DNA from: an uncultured Bacteroidota bacterium
GTDB lineage: Bacteria; Bacteroidota; Bacteroidia; Flavobacteriales; Flavobacteriaceae
DNA length: 64,000 nucleotides
Reading direction: 5' to 3'
NCBI GenBank assembly: GCA_902594745.1
Contig: CACJNF010000002.1
Location: 1-64,000, forward strand
The stretch's first letter is position 1; each line of letters starts with the position of its first letter. The position numbers and the translations under genes were made by a program. Shown one piece after another: positions 63,582 through 64,000 of the stretch. The notes under the pieces are model-generated. The model ran no database searches, was not told where the DNA came from, and saw nothing but the letters and a program-made list of their open reading frames with translations.

Positions 63582-64000
63582 ATGTATAAGCTACATTTAA
63601 CCTATGTATTCTTGATACTTACCTCAAGTATATTTTCTCAAAATTTTGGAAGTTTAACAGGTAAGGTAATTGATAATGAAACTGGTTCCCCTCTAGAAGG
63701 GGCAACAATTAGAGTTGAAGATTCAAATTTTTTTGCAATCTCAGATCAAAATGGGTTTTTTCAAATATTAGATCTGCCAACAACAAGTTATAATATAACA
63801 GCAAGTTTTATCGGTTTTAAATCTCAAACAAAATTTAATATAATTGTTAAATCGGTTGGAAATCAAAGTTTAGACTATACTTTAAATCCGTTATCAGATA
63901 TACTTGATGAAGTTATCCTAACAGAGTCTCCTTTTAAGACTTCAATTGAGACTCCATTATCAACTCAAACATTTTCTGCAGTTGAAATTGAGACATATCC
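63582..64000 (+). CDS. TonB-dependent receptor, N-terminal part (cut by window end)
   Basis: The frame opens at the ATG at 63582 and is still open at 64000, 139 codons plus 2 bases. A signal peptide (about 1-20, ending SIFSQ) is followed by a carboxypeptidase-regulatory-like domain (GKVIDNETGSPLEGATIRV, then YNITASFIGFKS) and SDILDEVILTES, which is the start of a TonB plug (TonB box region). Typical of Bacteroidota TonB-dependent receptors. It begins 4 bases after the sugar isomerase-like gene, so the two may form a substrate uptake operon. Confidence 0.85.
   Translation, partial: MYKLHLTYVFLILTSSIFSQNFGSLTGKVIDNETGSPLEGATIRVEDSNFFAISDQNGFFQILDLPTTSYNITASFIGFKSQTKFNIIVKSVGNQSLDYTLNPLSDILDEVILTESPFKTSIETPLSTQTFSAVEIETY

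Noticed and set aside
1-64000. CRISPR array, prophage, insertion sequence, rRNA, tmRNA or RNase P RNA
   Set aside because: No spaced palindromic repeats, transposase or integrase motifs, or conserved RNA cores were found on either strand.

Overview
The window is AT-rich, gene-dense bacterial chromosome. Protein families, gene order and promoters point to the phylum Bacteroidota, class Flavobacteriia, most likely a streamlined marine lineage. Evidence: alternative complex III fused to a cytochrome c oxidase cluster, TonB/TonB-dependent-receptor signal peptides ending in SQ, DUF2723 and BNR/sortilin-like proteins, two-domain malic enzyme next to ruvA, near absence of Shine-Dalgarno sequences, and repeated TAnnTTTG promoter elements. 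Intergenic spaces are short, many genes overlap by a few bases, and I see no prophage, insertion sequence, CRISPR array or rRNA.

Layout. 1-5758 (+): class Ia ribonucleotide reductase (nrdB, nrdA), a small secreted protein and a PiT phosphate transporter. 5759-6090 is the only gene-poor stretch over 300 bases; it holds a phased 11-bp repeat array resembling a Pho box and a possible 26-residue peptide gene. 6091-6390 (+) is a thioredoxin fold without cysteines. 6392-13302 (-) is an operon of a BNR-repeat exported protein, a DUF2723 membrane glycosyltransferase-like protein and an unknown 73-residue protein. 13378-18594 (+): sterol desaturase family protein, tRNA-Gln, nusA, infB, then a convergent SPOR protein.

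19149-30252 (+) is the respiratory core: actABCDEF (quinol to cytochrome c or directly to the oxidase) followed by coxB and coxA. 30299-34569 carries ruvB, maeB, ruvA, gcvH, then a TonB protein. 35372-40382 (+) supplies oxidase assembly and remaining subunits: heme O synthase, two subunit III proteins, subunit IV, a cysteine-less SCO-like protein, SCO1, DUF420 and a small membrane protein. 40467-41573 is a small DUF6249/XRE/DUF2141 operon with a clear promoter inside an inverted repeat. 41632-47330 encodes a complete MacB-like tripartite exporter (one ATPase, two permeases, adaptor, TolC), then tsaB.

48009-52677 (-) is the envelope operon nadK-uppS-bamA-ompH; 52745-54714 (+) is pdxJ, an alpha/beta hydrolase and a GNAT acetyltransferase. 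54699-61795 (-) is a long housekeeping run: prs, rplY, pth, ribF, serS, rsmA, mgtE, arsC-like. The end has tRNA-Leu, a HAD hydrolase (-), a Tat-exported sugar isomerase-like protein (+) and the first 139 codons of a TonB-dependent receptor cut by the window edge.

Most of the window is conserved core genome. The points worth a second look are the phased array and microprotein beside the phosphate transporter, the promoter/operator of the XRE operon, redox-dead thioredoxin folds, and genes that appear to be missing from otherwise conserved neighbourhoods (sprA, rimP). Function assignments come from reading motifs; no database search was run.
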